Position numbers and translations under genes: made by a program | Shown: in pieces, positions 51,740 through 60,794 of the stretch | How the letters are laid out: each line of letters opens with the position of its first letter | How positions within the stretch are numbered: position 1 is the first letter of the stretch | Source of the DNA: an uncultured Alphaproteobacteria bacterium | Lineage (GTDB): Bacteria; Pseudomonadota; Alphaproteobacteria; UBA8366; GCA-2717185 | Assembly (NCBI GenBank): GCA_943788635.1 | Contig: CALSRA010000010.1 | Coordinates: 1-64,000, forward strand | Direction of reading: 5' to 3' | DNA: 64,000 nucleotides | Notes under the pieces: generated by a model | What the model was told of the DNA's origin: nothing | Database searches by the model: none | What the model saw: only the letters and a program-made list of their open reading frames with translations

Positions 51740-52480
51740 CTATCCCACCAGGCCGATAACCCCGGCGATGAACAGGCAGACCAGCGCGACCCGCCGGTAC
51801 CAGGCTTCGTTGGCGGCGCGAAACAGGCGTGACCCGATCCAGGCGGCCAGCATATAGGCGGGCAGAAGGGTCAATGCGGTCAGCGCGGCGGCGGTCGTGA
51901 CCAGCCCGGAAATGAGCATGATCGTGATCAGCGCCGCCAGGGTCACGGCGAAATAGCCGGTGACGTTTGCCCGGGCGGCGCCGCCGCCGTCCCGTCCGGA
52001 CAGCATGTAGAGCATGACCGGCGGATTGCCCATGCTGCTCGCGGCCATCATCGTGCCGGAAACTGCCCCGACCAGCGCCGTCACCGGCGGGTGTTTGATC
52101 CCGTGATAGCGCCAGCCTGTCGACAGGATTACGACGTAGGCCATGACGGCGATGCCGATGGCCCGGGTCATCGGTTCGGGGTCGATGGTGACCAGCAGCC
52201 AGCTTCCCAGCGGCATGAACAGCGCGGCGACAAATCCCATCTGCAGGACGAAGCGCCACTGGACGGTCTTTCGGACCGCCGGCAGCATCTGCGCCGTTAC
52301 CGCGATATCGAGCAGGATAATGATGGCGACGGTATTTACGGGGCCGAACAGCAAGGCGAAGACGGGCGCCATCATCATGCCCGATCCGAATCCGGCAAAG
52401 CCGCGCAGCAACCCGGCGGCGACCACCGTTGCCAGTGCGAGCACAAGGTTGATGTCTAAAAATCCGGGAAGCGTTTGCAT
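51740..52480 (-). CDS. TauE/SafE-family membrane transporter
   Basis: The 246-residue product from ATG 52480 has about eight transmembrane segments in two repeats, starting GLLRGFAGFGSGMMMAPVFA and containing GAVSGTMMAASSMGNPPVML, both TauE/SafE signatures. Such proteins export sulfite, sulfoacetate or other organic anions. It converges on the LysE gene and is divergent from the SDR gene at 52558. A second TauE/SafE gene lies at 54631. The frame is intact. Confidence 0.88.
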   Translation of the reverse strand: MQTLPGFLDINLVLALATVVAAGLLRGFAGFGSGMMMAPVFALLFGPVNTVAIIILLDIAVTAQMLPAVRKTVQWRFVLQMGFVAALFMPLGSWLLVTIDPEPMTRAIGIAVMAYVVILSTGWRYHGIKHPPVTALVGAVSGTMMAASSMGNPPVMLYMLSGRDGGGAARANVTGYFAVTLAALITIMLISGLVTTAAALTALTLLPAYMLAAWIGSRLFRAANEAWYRRVALVCLFIAGVIGLVG

Positions 52481-52557
52481 GGAATTGCTATACAGGGGCC
52501 AATCCGGCGGCGCGATCCAACGCAATGGAAACGCCGCTTTTTGAACTTGGGGGGTAA

Positions 52558-53331
52558 ATGACGATGGAATTGGAAGGCAAGACCGTTCTTATCACCGGGG
52601 GCGGCAGCGGGATAGGGGCGGCCACGGCGCGGCTGATGGCCGAAGGCGGCGCGGCGGTCGCACTGGCCGGTATTCCTGAAGCGGAAGCCGCCGCGGTTGC
52701 GGCGGAGATCAACGCGAAGGGCGGCCGGGCGATTGCCATTCCGACGGATGTCACCGACGAAGCAGCTGTCGAAGCAGCGGTCGCCGCGACGGTTGCGGCA
52801 TTCGGGCGGCTGGATTGTGCGGTTGCCAATGCCGGAATACAGCGCCACAAGACCGACGTGAATCTGCCCGAAATGGACATGACGGAATGGGAACGGACCC
52901 AGGACGTCAATCTGCGCGGCGTGGTGCGCACCTGCAAACATGCCCTGGCGCAGATGATCGCCCAGGGTGGCGGCGGATCCATCGTGATCGTCAGTTCGAT
53001 TACGGCGCTGAGCGGCCGGTCGGGGAATGTGTCCTACATGACCGCGAAAAGCGGGCTGCTGGGGCTGAACCGGCATATCGCCGTGCATTACGCAAAACAC
53101 GGTATCCGCTGTAACGCGGTGTGCCCTGGCGCGCTGGAGCAGACGCCTGACTGGGATGAGCATCCGAACCCTGCCGGTCGCAAGGAAATGATGGAACAGG
53201 CGATCCCGCTCGGCCGTCTCGGCACGTCGGAAGATATCGCGCCGATGATTGCCTTCCTGGCATCGGACGGCGCCAGTTATGCGACCGGGGGGCAGTTCGT
53301 GGTCGATGGCGGGGTTACCGTCAACGCGTGA
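52558..53331 (+). CDS. Short-chain dehydrogenase/reductase
   Basis: The 257-residue SDR has LEGKTVLITGGGSGIGAATA at the N-terminus, CAVANAGIQ, SIVIVSSITALSGRSGNVSY MTAKSG (Ser-Tyr-Lys, split here), and ends in YATGGQFVVDGGVTVNA. An in-frame ATG at 52564 is an alternative start. Likely NAD(P)-dependent oxidation of a hydroxy compound or sugar. The neighbouring enolase-superfamily, isomerase and exporter genes suggest sugar-acid catabolism. The frame is intact, and a hairpin follows. Confidence 0.9.
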   Translation: MTMELEGKTVLITGGGSGIGAATARLMAEGGAAVALAGIPEAEAAAVAAEINAKGGRAIAIPTDVTDEAAVEAAVAATVAAFGRLDCAVANAGIQRHKTDVNLPEMDMTEWERTQDVNLRGVVRTCKHALAQMIAQGGGGSIVIVSSITALSGRSGNVSYMTAKSGLLGLNRHIAVHYAKHGIRCNAVCPGALEQTPDWDEHPNPAGRKEMMEQAIPLGRLGTSEDIAPMIAFLASDGASYATGGQFVVDGGVTVNA

Positions 53332-53368
53332 CGGCCTTGCGTCGCAACATCCGTAAAGAGCGGCATCG

Positions 53369-53397
53369 GGGCGGCAGCGGGATTTATGCTGCCGCCC
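53369..53397. terminator. Hairpin between convergent SDR and enolase-superfamily genes
   Basis: GGGCGGCAGC (53369-53378) pairs perfectly with GCTGCCGCCC (53388-53397). It lies between two converging genes and may stop both transcripts. Confidence 0.6.
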
Positions 53398-53408
53398 GTT
53401 GATGCCGC

Positions 53409-54602
53409 CTAGACCAGCCCGCTTTTGGCCTCGATCGGCGGGTATTCCTTCACCGCGTCTTCGTTGACATCCGCGCCCCAGCCGGGGCCGGGCAGCAGGT
53501 GCATGTGGCCGTTCTCGATCACCGGTTTCGCCGTCAGCAGATCGTAGGCCCAGGGCACCTGAACATTGTCGATTTCCATAACCCGGAAGTTCGGCACGAC
53601 CGCGCCGAAATGCGCCGTGATCAGCGACCCGATCGGGCCACTGTAATTATGGCTGGCGACATTGATGTCGAAGGCGTCGCTCAACGCTGCCATGCGCAGC
53701 GAATCGATGATGCCGTTATACATGACATCGGTAATGACCACGTCGACCGACTGGTGATCCAGATAGGGGCGAAGCTGTTTCATGCCGGTCAGCGTCTCGC
53801 AGGAGGCGATGGGGGTGCGCGTGCCCTGCCGCAGTTGCGCCAGCGCGGTCGGATCGAAGTCATCGACTTCCAGCCATTCCAGGTCGACCGGCTCCAGCGC
53901 CCGTGCCATGCGCAGGAAGCCTTCCATGCGGAAATTGAAATTGGTGTCGAGATGCAGCCCGACGCCGGGCCCGGCCCCTTCGCGGAAGGCGGACATCTGT
54001 TCGACGGCGGCATGAATCGCATTGCGGTTCGGGTTGCGATCGCTGTCGCCATTTCCGCCGACCCAGCCGGGTCCATAAAGGTAAGGCTTATCCCGGTCGA
54101 ACATGATCAGGTTGGTTTTTAGCGCGTGGAAGCCTTCATCCTTCACCCGGCGGCCCAGTTTCACGATATCGTCCAGCGATTCGATGGGGTCGACGCCGAT
54201 CACCTCCGGGTTGATGACGTGATAGGAACCGCAATGTGACCAGTACAGCCGGATCGGGTCACGGATCGCGCCGCCCAGCATGTCGTAGACCGGAACGCCC
54301 AGCGACTTGGCCTTGATATCGATCAGCGCATTTTCGATGGGGCCCTGTGCGCGGGCGGCGGCGCCGATGGCGACGCCGTAGCTGCGCTTGCGGGTTTCCT
54401 CCATCAGGGGCACGACATTGCGGGGATCGCGGTCAATCAGGTGCTGGCCCATCCTGCGGATCAGCGGCGCGATGATGCCGCCGACATTGCCTTCGGAGAA
54501 ATCGGCCCAGCCGGTCAGCCCTTCATCGGTACTGATCTTCAGGAAATTGAAATTGCGCCAGCCCGCGCCGGCAACAAGGATATCGACTCCGGTGATTTTC
54601 AT
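53409..54602 (-). CDS. Mandelate racemase/muconate lactonizing enzyme family protein
   Basis: The 397-residue enolase-superfamily protein has an N-terminal capping domain (MKITGVDILVAGAGWRNFNF) and a TIM barrel. Metal ligands are expected in HLDTNFNFRM (Asp), EWLEVDDFD (Glu) and PIASCETLTG (Glu). Acid/base candidates are Lys in HALKTNLIMFD and His in VASHNYSGPIGS. These enzymes abstract an alpha proton from sugar acids, dehydrating or racemising them. Neighbouring SDR, TIM-barrel isomerase and exporters point to sugar-acid catabolism. Start is ATG 54602, and the frame is intact. Confidence 0.9.
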   Translation of the reverse strand: MKITGVDILVAGAGWRNFNFLKISTDEGLTGWADFSEGNVGGIIAPLIRRMGQHLIDRDPRNVVPLMEETRKRSYGVAIGAAARAQGPIENALIDIKAKSLGVPVYDMLGGAIRDPIRLYWSHCGSYHVINPEVIGVDPIESLDDIVKLGRRVKDEGFHALKTNLIMFDRDKPYLYGPGWVGGNGDSDRNPNRNAIHAAVEQMSAFREGAGPGVGLHLDTNFNFRMEGFLRMARALEPVDLEWLEVDDFDPTALAQLRQGTRTPIASCETLTGMKQLRPYLDHQSVDVVITDVMYNGIIDSLRMAALSDAFDINVASHNYSGPIGSLITAHFGAVVPNFRVMEIDNVQVPWAYDLLTAKPVIENGHMHLLPGPGWGADVNEDAVKEYPPIEAKSGLV

Positions 54603-54630
54603 GACATTTCCCCCCTGAACCGGGCAGGGA

Positions 54631-55374
54631 TCAAATCAGGGCCCGCCCGGCAATATAGATCCCGAGTACCAGTAAAGCGCAGAAGAACACCTTGCGGAAG
54701 GCTGCTTCGGAAAGACGCTTGCGGACGCGCTGCCCGGCGACCATGCCGATCAATGCCGGAATGACAGCCGCCAGCGAGGTCAGGCCCAGTTCCATCGACA
54801 GCAATCGCTGATCGCCCAGCGACAGGGCCAGCGCCACGGTGGACACCGTGAACAGCACGCCCATCGCCTGTACCAGCACGTCGCGCGGCAGGCCCAGCGC
54901 CTGCAGATAGGGCACCCCCGGCACGACGAAGGACCCGGTCATGCCGGTCAACACGCCGTTGACCGCGCCAATCACGGGCGACACGAAAACCTCGGCCTTC
55001 CCCGGCGACGGTACCTGCGCGCGCAACAGGTTGACGCCCGCATAGACCGCCAGCACCCCGCCCAGCACCGCCGACATGGTGCGTGCATCTGCTGCCGCCA
55101 GAACCGAAACGCCAAACCAAGTGCCCACGCATACCATGGCCAGCAACAGCCAGAGCCGCTTCAGGATATCCACCAGCGCGCCGCCGACCAGTCCCTGCCA
55201 CAGGTTGGTGACAAAGGATGGAAACAGCAGCAGCGCCATCGCCGGTTTCAGCCCCAGTGTTGCGGTCAGGATGGCCAGCGACACCGTTGGTACGCCCAGC
55301 CCGATGACGCCCTTGACCAGTCCGGCCAGCAGGAAAGTCAGCCCGATGATGATGGCGGTGTCGATAGCAGGCAT
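54631..55374 (-). CDS. TauE/SafE-family membrane transporter
   Basis: The 247-residue protein from ATG 55374 has about eight transmembrane segments and the repeats LAGLVKGVIGLGVPTVSLAI and GAVNGVLTGMTGSFVVPGVP. It differs from the copy at 51740 and is therefore not a recent duplicate. It lies 28 bases upstream of the enolase-superfamily gene on the same strand, so it may move the same acid or a sulfonated relative. The frame is intact. Confidence 0.88.
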   Translation of the reverse strand: MPAIDTAIIIGLTFLLAGLVKGVIGLGVPTVSLAILTATLGLKPAMALLLFPSFVTNLWQGLVGGALVDILKRLWLLLAMVCVGTWFGVSVLAAADARTMSAVLGGVLAVYAGVNLLRAQVPSPGKAEVFVSPVIGAVNGVLTGMTGSFVVPGVPYLQALGLPRDVLVQAMGVLFTVSTVALALSLGDQRLLSMELGLTSLAAVIPALIGMVAGQRVRKRLSEAAFRKVFFCALLVLGIYIAGRALI

Positions 55375-55385
55375 ATTCGGTTTCT

Positions 55386-56198
55386 TCAGGCGGTGGCGAC
55401 GATGACATGCCCTTTGATCATACCCGTAACGGGGCCTTCGCCAAATCGTGCCGCAATGGCCTTTGCGGCACGTTCCGTCACGTGCTCCAGCAGGTCGGGA
55501 TCGCGGCTTTCGATTTCATTCCGCAACGGCGTTCCCTGGCAATAGGCCATCGCGGGGTGGCGCGGCGTTGGTGCCGTGCTTGTCCGGACCGGTGTATCGA
55601 TTGTGAATTGTGCAAATCCGGCGGCGCCCAGGTCTCGCTCTATCAACCCGGTGTCGTGATAGCCATGGGGCGTCCGGGCCAGAAACTGCGGCGGGTCGTC
55701 GGGAAAGACCTCGGCCGCTGCCTGTGTCACGATATCCGCAAATTCGTTTGCCTTGATTTGATCCCATACATTGAACACGTAATGCCCACCGGGTTTGAGG
55801 ACCCTGCGCGCTTCGCTGAACCCGGCAACCCGATCCGGGAAAAACATCACACCGAACTGACAGACAACCGTATCGAACGTGGCATCGTCGAAGGGGAGTG
55901 ACTGGGCATCGGCCTGCTGCCAGGTGATGCGATCATCGACGCCCTGTTTGCTGGCCGCCTGATCGAGCATCGGCTGGTTGAGGTCGGTGACGACGTATCG
56001 GGCATCGGGTGGCAATTGCGGGGCGAGCGCCCGTGCGACCACACCGCTCCCGGCGGCCGTTTCCAGAACCGACTGCGGCGCAAGCGCGACAATGCGCGTC
56101 GCCAGGTCGTTGGCGTAGGTTTCGAATATCATTGGAACAAGATAGGTATCGTAAATTTCGGGAATCGATCCCGTGAACACCTTGTCAGCCTCGGACAT
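55386..56198 (-). CDS. Class I SAM-dependent methyltransferase
   Basis: The 270-residue protein has motif I SVLETAAGSGVVARALAPQL, motif II YVVTDLNQPMLDQAASKQG, DAQSLPFDDATFDTVVCQFG and FPDRVAGFSEARRVLKPGGH, typical of UbiE/Methyltransf_11 enzymes on small molecules. The start is ATG 56198. It lies 11 bases upstream of the TauE/SafE gene. The methyl acceptor is unknown. The frame is intact. Confidence 0.9.
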   Translation of the reverse strand: MSEADKVFTGSIPEIYDTYLVPMIFETYANDLATRIVALAPQSVLETAAGSGVVARALAPQLPPDARYVVTDLNQPMLDQAASKQGVDDRITWQQADAQSLPFDDATFDTVVCQFGVMFFPDRVAGFSEARRVLKPGGHYVFNVWDQIKANEFADIVTQAAAEVFPDDPPQFLARTPHGYHDTGLIERDLGAAGFAQFTIDTPVRTSTAPTPRHPAMAYCQGTPLRNEIESRDPDLLEHVTERAAKAIAARFGEGPVTGMIKGHVIVATA

Positions 56199-56370
56199 CT
56201 GTTCCTCCCCTGAAACGTGGGCTTTCCTGCGGCGGCTGAATGCCTGACGCCGGGGCGTTTATTGTCTTGCGTTGCTATCAGTTCACAAAACCGGGCCGCG
56301 CGATAGTCGTCATTTGATTGAACAGATGCCGCCAGCCATTAGTATGCGGTGTGAATCAGGGGGGGGCGAC

Positions 56371-57186
56371 ATGACCGATATCAGGGACCGGATCGGCATC
56401 GATGCCGGTGACAAGCTGGCAACGGAAGACGCGGTTGAATGGGCCGTTGCGAATGGTGTGCGCTATATTGATACCCGCATCGACATCGCACCCAATGCGC
56501 TGGAACGGTTCACCGAACCGGTCTGCACGGCGATCCGTGAGCGCTGTGCGGATGCCGGGGTGACGCTCGGCCTGCATACCCTGTCGGCTGTGAATATCGC
56601 GGAAGTGTCCCCCTTCCTGCGTGATGCGACGGACGCCTATCTGCGTGCCTATATCGACGTGGCGGCGCGGTTGAATGCGGCCTGGGTGGAAGTGCATGCG
56701 GGGTATCATTTCTCCGACGACAAGCCGCTGCGCATGGAAGCCGGGCTGGAACGATTGAAACGCGCCACCGGCTATGCGGAAGAAAAAGGCGTGCAGCTGC
56801 TACTGGAAAACCTCAACGCGGAACCGGCGCAGGCAGAGGTAAACTACCTCGCCCACAATGTTGAGGAATGCCTCTACTACTTCGATGCCATCACGTCACC
56901 GGCGCTGCGCTGGTCCTTCACCATCAACCACGCGACCCTGGTACCGGAAGGCATTGCCGGGTTCCTTGATGCCATGCCGGTGGACCGGTTGGGCGAGGTA
57001 CGGGTCGCCGACAGCAACGGCGAATACGAACTGCACATGCAGCCGGGCGAGGGAATCATCGATTTCACCGACATGTTCCGCCGCGTCGAAGCGACCGGCT
57101 TTACCGGTCACTACATGTGCGCTTTTGGCCCGCTGGACGCGATGTTGCGGGGACGTGACTGGATGGTGGAACGGTTTCCGGGGTGA
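56371..57186 (+). CDS. Sugar phosphate isomerase/epimerase (TIM barrel)
   Basis: The 271-residue protein from ATG 56371 has the AP_endonuc_2/IolE-like barrel: VTLGLHTLSAVNIAEVSPFL, NAAWVEVHAGYHFSDDKPL, KGVQLLLENLNAEPAQAEVN (metal Glu), FTINHATLVPEGI and GEVRVADSNGEYELHMQPGE. The metal-binding Glu/Asp/His set is present. It fits isomerisation or epimerisation of sugars in the cytoplasm. A longer frame begins at 56272, but GGGGGG precedes the ATG at 56371. It converges on the BLUF gene. Confidence 0.88.
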   Translation: MTDIRDRIGIDAGDKLATEDAVEWAVANGVRYIDTRIDIAPNALERFTEPVCTAIRERCADAGVTLGLHTLSAVNIAEVSPFLRDATDAYLRAYIDVAARLNAAWVEVHAGYHFSDDKPLRMEAGLERLKRATGYAEEKGVQLLLENLNAEPAQAEVNYLAHNVEECLYYFDAITSPALRWSFTINHATLVPEGIAGFLDAMPVDRLGEVRVADSNGEYELHMQPGEGIIDFTDMFRRVEATGFTGHYMCAFGPLDAMLRGRDWMVERFPG

Positions 57187-57194
57187 AGGCCCGG

Positions 57195-57620
57195 TTAATT
57201 CTCGACGTGTTGGCGCCAGATGCCTTCCTTGAACGCTTTGACAATCCGGCGCGCCTTGCTGGTATCATTCAGCGCCGCCTGGAATTGTGATTTGTAATCA
57301 ACGAACCCCTGAATCTGGTCGGCCAGGCCGGATACATCCACATATCCCATGGACCAGTCCTCAAAATCACGCTCTTCAATTTCTTCCCGAAGCAGAAGGT
57401 TGAAGGACTTGTGTCGGGGGTCCTGCTTGATCTTTGCGACCAGGGTTTCCACGGCATCCTCCTCACCTTCCAGAATCTGCAGGAAGGAACCATTGTGAAA
57501 CAGCAGCATGCCGGAGATATCCAGTGCCTCGTTGTTTTTACGGGCGTCCTGCAACAGCTTGGCCAGTTCATGCGCGTACATTTTCTGTGTCGCGGCACTG
57601 GCATAAATGACATTGATCAT
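57195..57620 (-). CDS. BLUF-domain blue-light sensor protein
   Basis: The 141-residue protein from ATG 57620 is a single BLUF domain that binds FAD. Tyr6 (MINVIYASAAT), Asn30 (RKNNEALDISG) and Gln48 (FLQILEG) form the hydrogen-bond network that switches with blue light. Trp89 and Met91 lie in the WSMG segment, and DPRH (67-70) is conserved. About 45 extra residues form a C-terminal helical cap. Stand-alone BLUF proteins act through protein partners such as EAL or antirepressor proteins. None is in the window. An in-frame ATG at 57638 is an alternative start. The frame is intact. Confidence 0.92.
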   Translation of the reverse strand: MINVIYASAATQKMYAHELAKLLQDARKNNEALDISGMLLFHNGSFLQILEGEEDAVETLVAKIKQDPRHKSFNLLLREEIEERDFEDWSMGYVDVSGLADQIQGFVDYKSQFQAALNDTSKARRIVKAFKEGIWRQHVEN

Positions 57621-57937
57621 GGACTGGATACTCCACAAACGGTCTTAAGTTGTTGGAAATAAGATTAAAAATAGATTGTTTATAGCCTTATGGGATGGTG
57701 TCAGACGGGTCTGAAAAATGGGCTCCATGTTCCTTTCCGATTGTCAGGGACATTGGAAAAAACTCACTAAGCAACTGTATTGTATACGTATTATTTTAAT
57801 TAATCATGAACGGCTGATTTGGTTGTTCCGGTCGGTATGATGCCAGCATGATGTCATTGGTCGGCCCGTTATTCTGCGTCTTCGAACCGCGATCGTTCGT
57901 CATGATGAATGGCCGGGCAGCAACGGAAGGCTGAAAA
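57621..57937. other. AT-rich intergenic region between BLUF and MBL genes
   Basis: This 317-base stretch is strongly AT-rich, for example around 57780-57810, and separates the divergent BLUF and MBL-fold genes. It must hold promoters for both. I see no clear consensus box beyond short A/T palindromes such as GTATAC at 57784-57789. No ORF or RNA gene is evident. Confidence 0.5.
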
Positions 57938-59302
57938 TTGAAAATCACATTCCTGGGCGGTGTCGGAACGGTTACGGGCTCGAAATATCTGGTAGAGGCC
58001 GGGGACCGGAAGATCCTGGTCGATTGCGGGCTGTTCCAGGGCTACAAGCAGCTTCGCCTGCGCAACTGGTCGCCACCGCCGGTCGATCCGTCGACCATCG
58101 ATGCCGTGGTGCTGACCCATGCCCATATCGATCATTCCGGCTATCTGCCCGTGCTTGTGCGCAGCGGGTATCGCGGTCGTATCTATGCGACGGCGGCGAC
58201 GCGTGACCTGTGCGATATCCTGTTGCCGGATAGCGGGTTCCTGCAGGAACGGGAGGCGGATTTCGCCAACCGGCACGGTACCTCGAAACATCATCCCGCA
58301 TTGCCGCTCTATACGCGCGAAGAAGGCGAAGAGGTCATTCCCCGTTTTACGGATGTTGATTTTGACGCGGATACCGACCTTGGCGGCGGCGTGACGCTGC
58401 GGATGATGCGGGCCGGTCATATCCTCGGCGCGGCGATGATTCGCCTCAGCTTCAAGGGCAGGCATCTGCTGTTCTCCGGCGACCTGGGGCGGCCGGATGA
58501 TGCGACAATGCATGACCCGGCGGTGGTGCGGCAGGCGGACTGGCTCGTCGTTGAATCGACCTATGGCGATCGGCAGCATACGGCGCAGGACCCGGAAGCC
58601 GCGCTGGCGGACGTTGTCAGCCGAACTGCCGGGCGCGGCGGTACCGTATTGATTCCGGCTTTCGCGGTCGGGCGGGCACAAAGCATCCTGTACCACCTGC
58701 ACCGGCTGAAGGCGGCGGGCCGCATTCCCGATATTCCGGTCGTGCTGGACAGTCCGATGGCGATTGATGCGACCGAAATTTTCTGTCGCCATATCAAGGA
58801 CCACCGGCTCGATGCCAATGCGTGCGCGCGGGTATTCGGCGCCGTTCGCTATACGCGAACCGTGGATGAATCCAAAAGCCTGATGCAGAACCATATCAAC
58901 ATGCCGATGATTATTATCTCCGCCAGCGGCATGGCGACGGGCGGGCGGATCCTGCATCACCTGCGCCATCTGGCGTCGGATCATCGCAACGCGATTCTGT
59001 TCGCCGGCTTTCAGGCGGGGGGCACGCGCGGGGCCGCGATGACATCGGGCGCGAAGTCGGTAAAAATATTTGGGGAGTATGTCGCCATCAGGGCGGAAGT
59101 TGCGAACCTGCATATGCTGTCCGCGCATGCGGATGCGGATGAGATCATGGGGTGGTTGCAGGGTTTTGAATCGCCGCCACGCCAAACCTTTGTGACCCAT
59201 GGCGAGCCGTCTTCCGCCGACGCGTTGCGCCACCGGATCGAAGAAACATTGGGGTGGTCGTGTATGGTTCCGGAGTATCGCGATCAGGTTGCCCTGGGCT
59301 GA
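57938..59302 (+). CDS. MBL-fold RNase J/CPSF-like metallo-hydrolase
   Basis: The 454-residue protein has the metallo-beta-lactamase motif VVLTHAHIDHSGYLPVLVRS, further His in GHILGAAMIRLS and the beta-CASP region FSGDLGRPDD, VVESTYGDRQH, RGGTVLIPAFAVGRAQSILY and PMIIISASGMATGGRILHHL. It ends with HADADEIMGWLQ and a FVTHGEPSSADALRHRIE segment. These are KH-less relatives of CPSF-73/RNase Z that cut RNA in the cytoplasm. The start is TTG 57938 with GGAAGG upstream. The frame is intact. It is divergent from the BLUF gene. Confidence 0.9.
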   Translation: MKITFLGGVGTVTGSKYLVEAGDRKILVDCGLFQGYKQLRLRNWSPPPVDPSTIDAVVLTHAHIDHSGYLPVLVRSGYRGRIYATAATRDLCDILLPDSGFLQEREADFANRHGTSKHHPALPLYTREEGEEVIPRFTDVDFDADTDLGGGVTLRMMRAGHILGAAMIRLSFKGRHLLFSGDLGRPDDATMHDPAVVRQADWLVVESTYGDRQHTAQDPEAALADVVSRTAGRGGTVLIPAFAVGRAQSILYHLHRLKAAGRIPDIPVVLDSPMAIDATEIFCRHIKDHRLDANACARVFGAVRYTRTVDESKSLMQNHINMPMIIISASGMATGGRILHHLRHLASDHRNAILFAGFQAGGTRGAAMTSGAKSVKIFGEYVAIRAEVANLHMLSAHADADEIMGWLQGFESPPRQTFVTHGEPSSADALRHRIEETLGWSCMVPEYRDQVALG

Positions 59303-59408
59303 TATTCATCGCGGTTGCCGGTTCGCTGCTGGCGATTATCTTGCGCGTCGCTGATCTGTTGTTATCCTCTTTGGGAAATTCGCCGTCGTCATAGTGAAGG
59401 AAGTATCC

Positions 59409-60750
59409 ATGCCCGCCTCGCAGCCGAACATCGTTTTGATCCTTGCCGATAATCTGGGGTGGGGGGAGCTTGGCTGTTACGGCGGCGGAATCCTGCGTGG
59501 TGCACCGACACCGCGAATCGATGCGCTGGCCGGGCAGGGGATGCGCTTTCTGAATTTCAACGTGGAAAGCGATTGCGTGCCGACCCGCGCGGCACTGATG
59601 ACCGGGCGACAGGCGATCCGCACCGGCGCCTTCCAGTCGGTGCCGGCCGGGCTGCCGCAGGGGCTGACCCGTTGGGAGGTCACCCTGCCGGAACTGTTGT
59701 CGGCGCAGGGCTATGCGACCGCACTGTACGGCAAGTGGCATCTTGGCGACCGGAACGGGCGCCTGCCGAACGACCGGGGATTCGACGAATGGTACGGCCT
59801 GCCGCGTACGATGAACGAAGCGCTGTTCACCAGCCATGAAAATTACGATTCCGATGTCGTCGACGTGCCGTATATCATGGCGGGCGAGCGCGGTTCGGTG
59901 TCCACCAACGTCAAGGTTCTTGATGCGGATGCGCGTCGTCTGATCGACCGGGAGGCGATGGAGCTGACCATCGATTTCATGCAGCGAAGCAAGGAAGCCT
60001 CGAAACCGTTCTTCGCCTATGTGCCGATCACCCAGCTGCATTTCCCCAGCCTCGCCCATCCCGATTTCATTGGCCGGACCGGCCATGGCGAAATGGCCGA
60101 TTCGCTGGCGGAAATGGATTACAATGTCGGGCTCATCATCGATGCGATTGATGAATTGGGGCTTGCCGATGACACGATATTGCTGTTCGGTTCCGACAAC
60201 GGCCCGGAATTCCGCCGCCCCTGGCGCGGCACCGCCGGGTATTGGCGCAGCACCTACCACACGGCGATGGAAGGCAGCCTGCGCGTGCCCTTCATGATGC
60301 GCTGGCCCGGCCATGTGCCGGAAGGCGGTGTCAGCGACGAGATCGTGCATATCGCCGATCTGTTTCCGACACTGCTGGGCATCGCTGGCGGGGATGTGCC
60401 GTCCGACCGGGTCATTGACGGTGTTGACCAGCGCGATTTCTTCTGCGGCGCGCAGGAAAAATCGAACCGTGAGGGCTTCGTCTATTACATCAAGGAAGAA
60501 ATGCGCGCCGCGAAATGGCGACAGTGGAAGATGCATTTCATCTGGGAGGAAGAAGTGAACGACGGCGCCATCAAACTGGAATCGCCCTACCTGTTCAATC
60601 TGATCCAGGACCCGAAGGAAGAAACCAATGTCGCGCTGGAAGCAAGCTGGGTCCGCGGCGCGATCATGCGCATGGTGCATGACTTCCGCGAGAGCCTGAA
60701 AGAAAACCCGCCCATTCCACCGGGCACACCCGACCCCCTACGTACCGTAG
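59409..60750 (+). CDS. Arylsulfatase-family protein (end frameshifted)
   Basis: The start is ATG 59409 behind GAAGGAAG. The product has the sulfatase fold: metal ligands in VLILADNLGWGELGCYGGG, the formylglycine motif CVPTRAALMTGR (C-x-P-x-R), GKWHLGDRNGRLPNDRGFDE and GSDNGPEFRRPW. There is no signal peptide, so it is likely cytoplasmic. The frame runs on into the next gene, giving an apparent 770-residue fusion. If one C in the run near 60733 is extra, the end becomes PPGTPDPYVP with TAG at 60748, so I treat the two as separate genes. It hydrolyses a sulfate ester. Confidence 0.85.
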
Positions 60751-60794
60751 CGGTTCTCGGCGAACGTTATTTAATATGCGCGCATAGGAAATGC

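Noticed and set aside
53499..54122. Long open frames opposite the enolase-superfamily gene and similar antisense frames elsewhere
   Set aside because: They have no family motifs, show codon patterns of the opposite strand, and lie fully inside well-supported genes; they are by-products of high GC.
51740..55374. The two TauE/SafE genes as a recent duplication
   Set aside because: Their protein sequences are clearly different, including their signature segments; they are separate family members.
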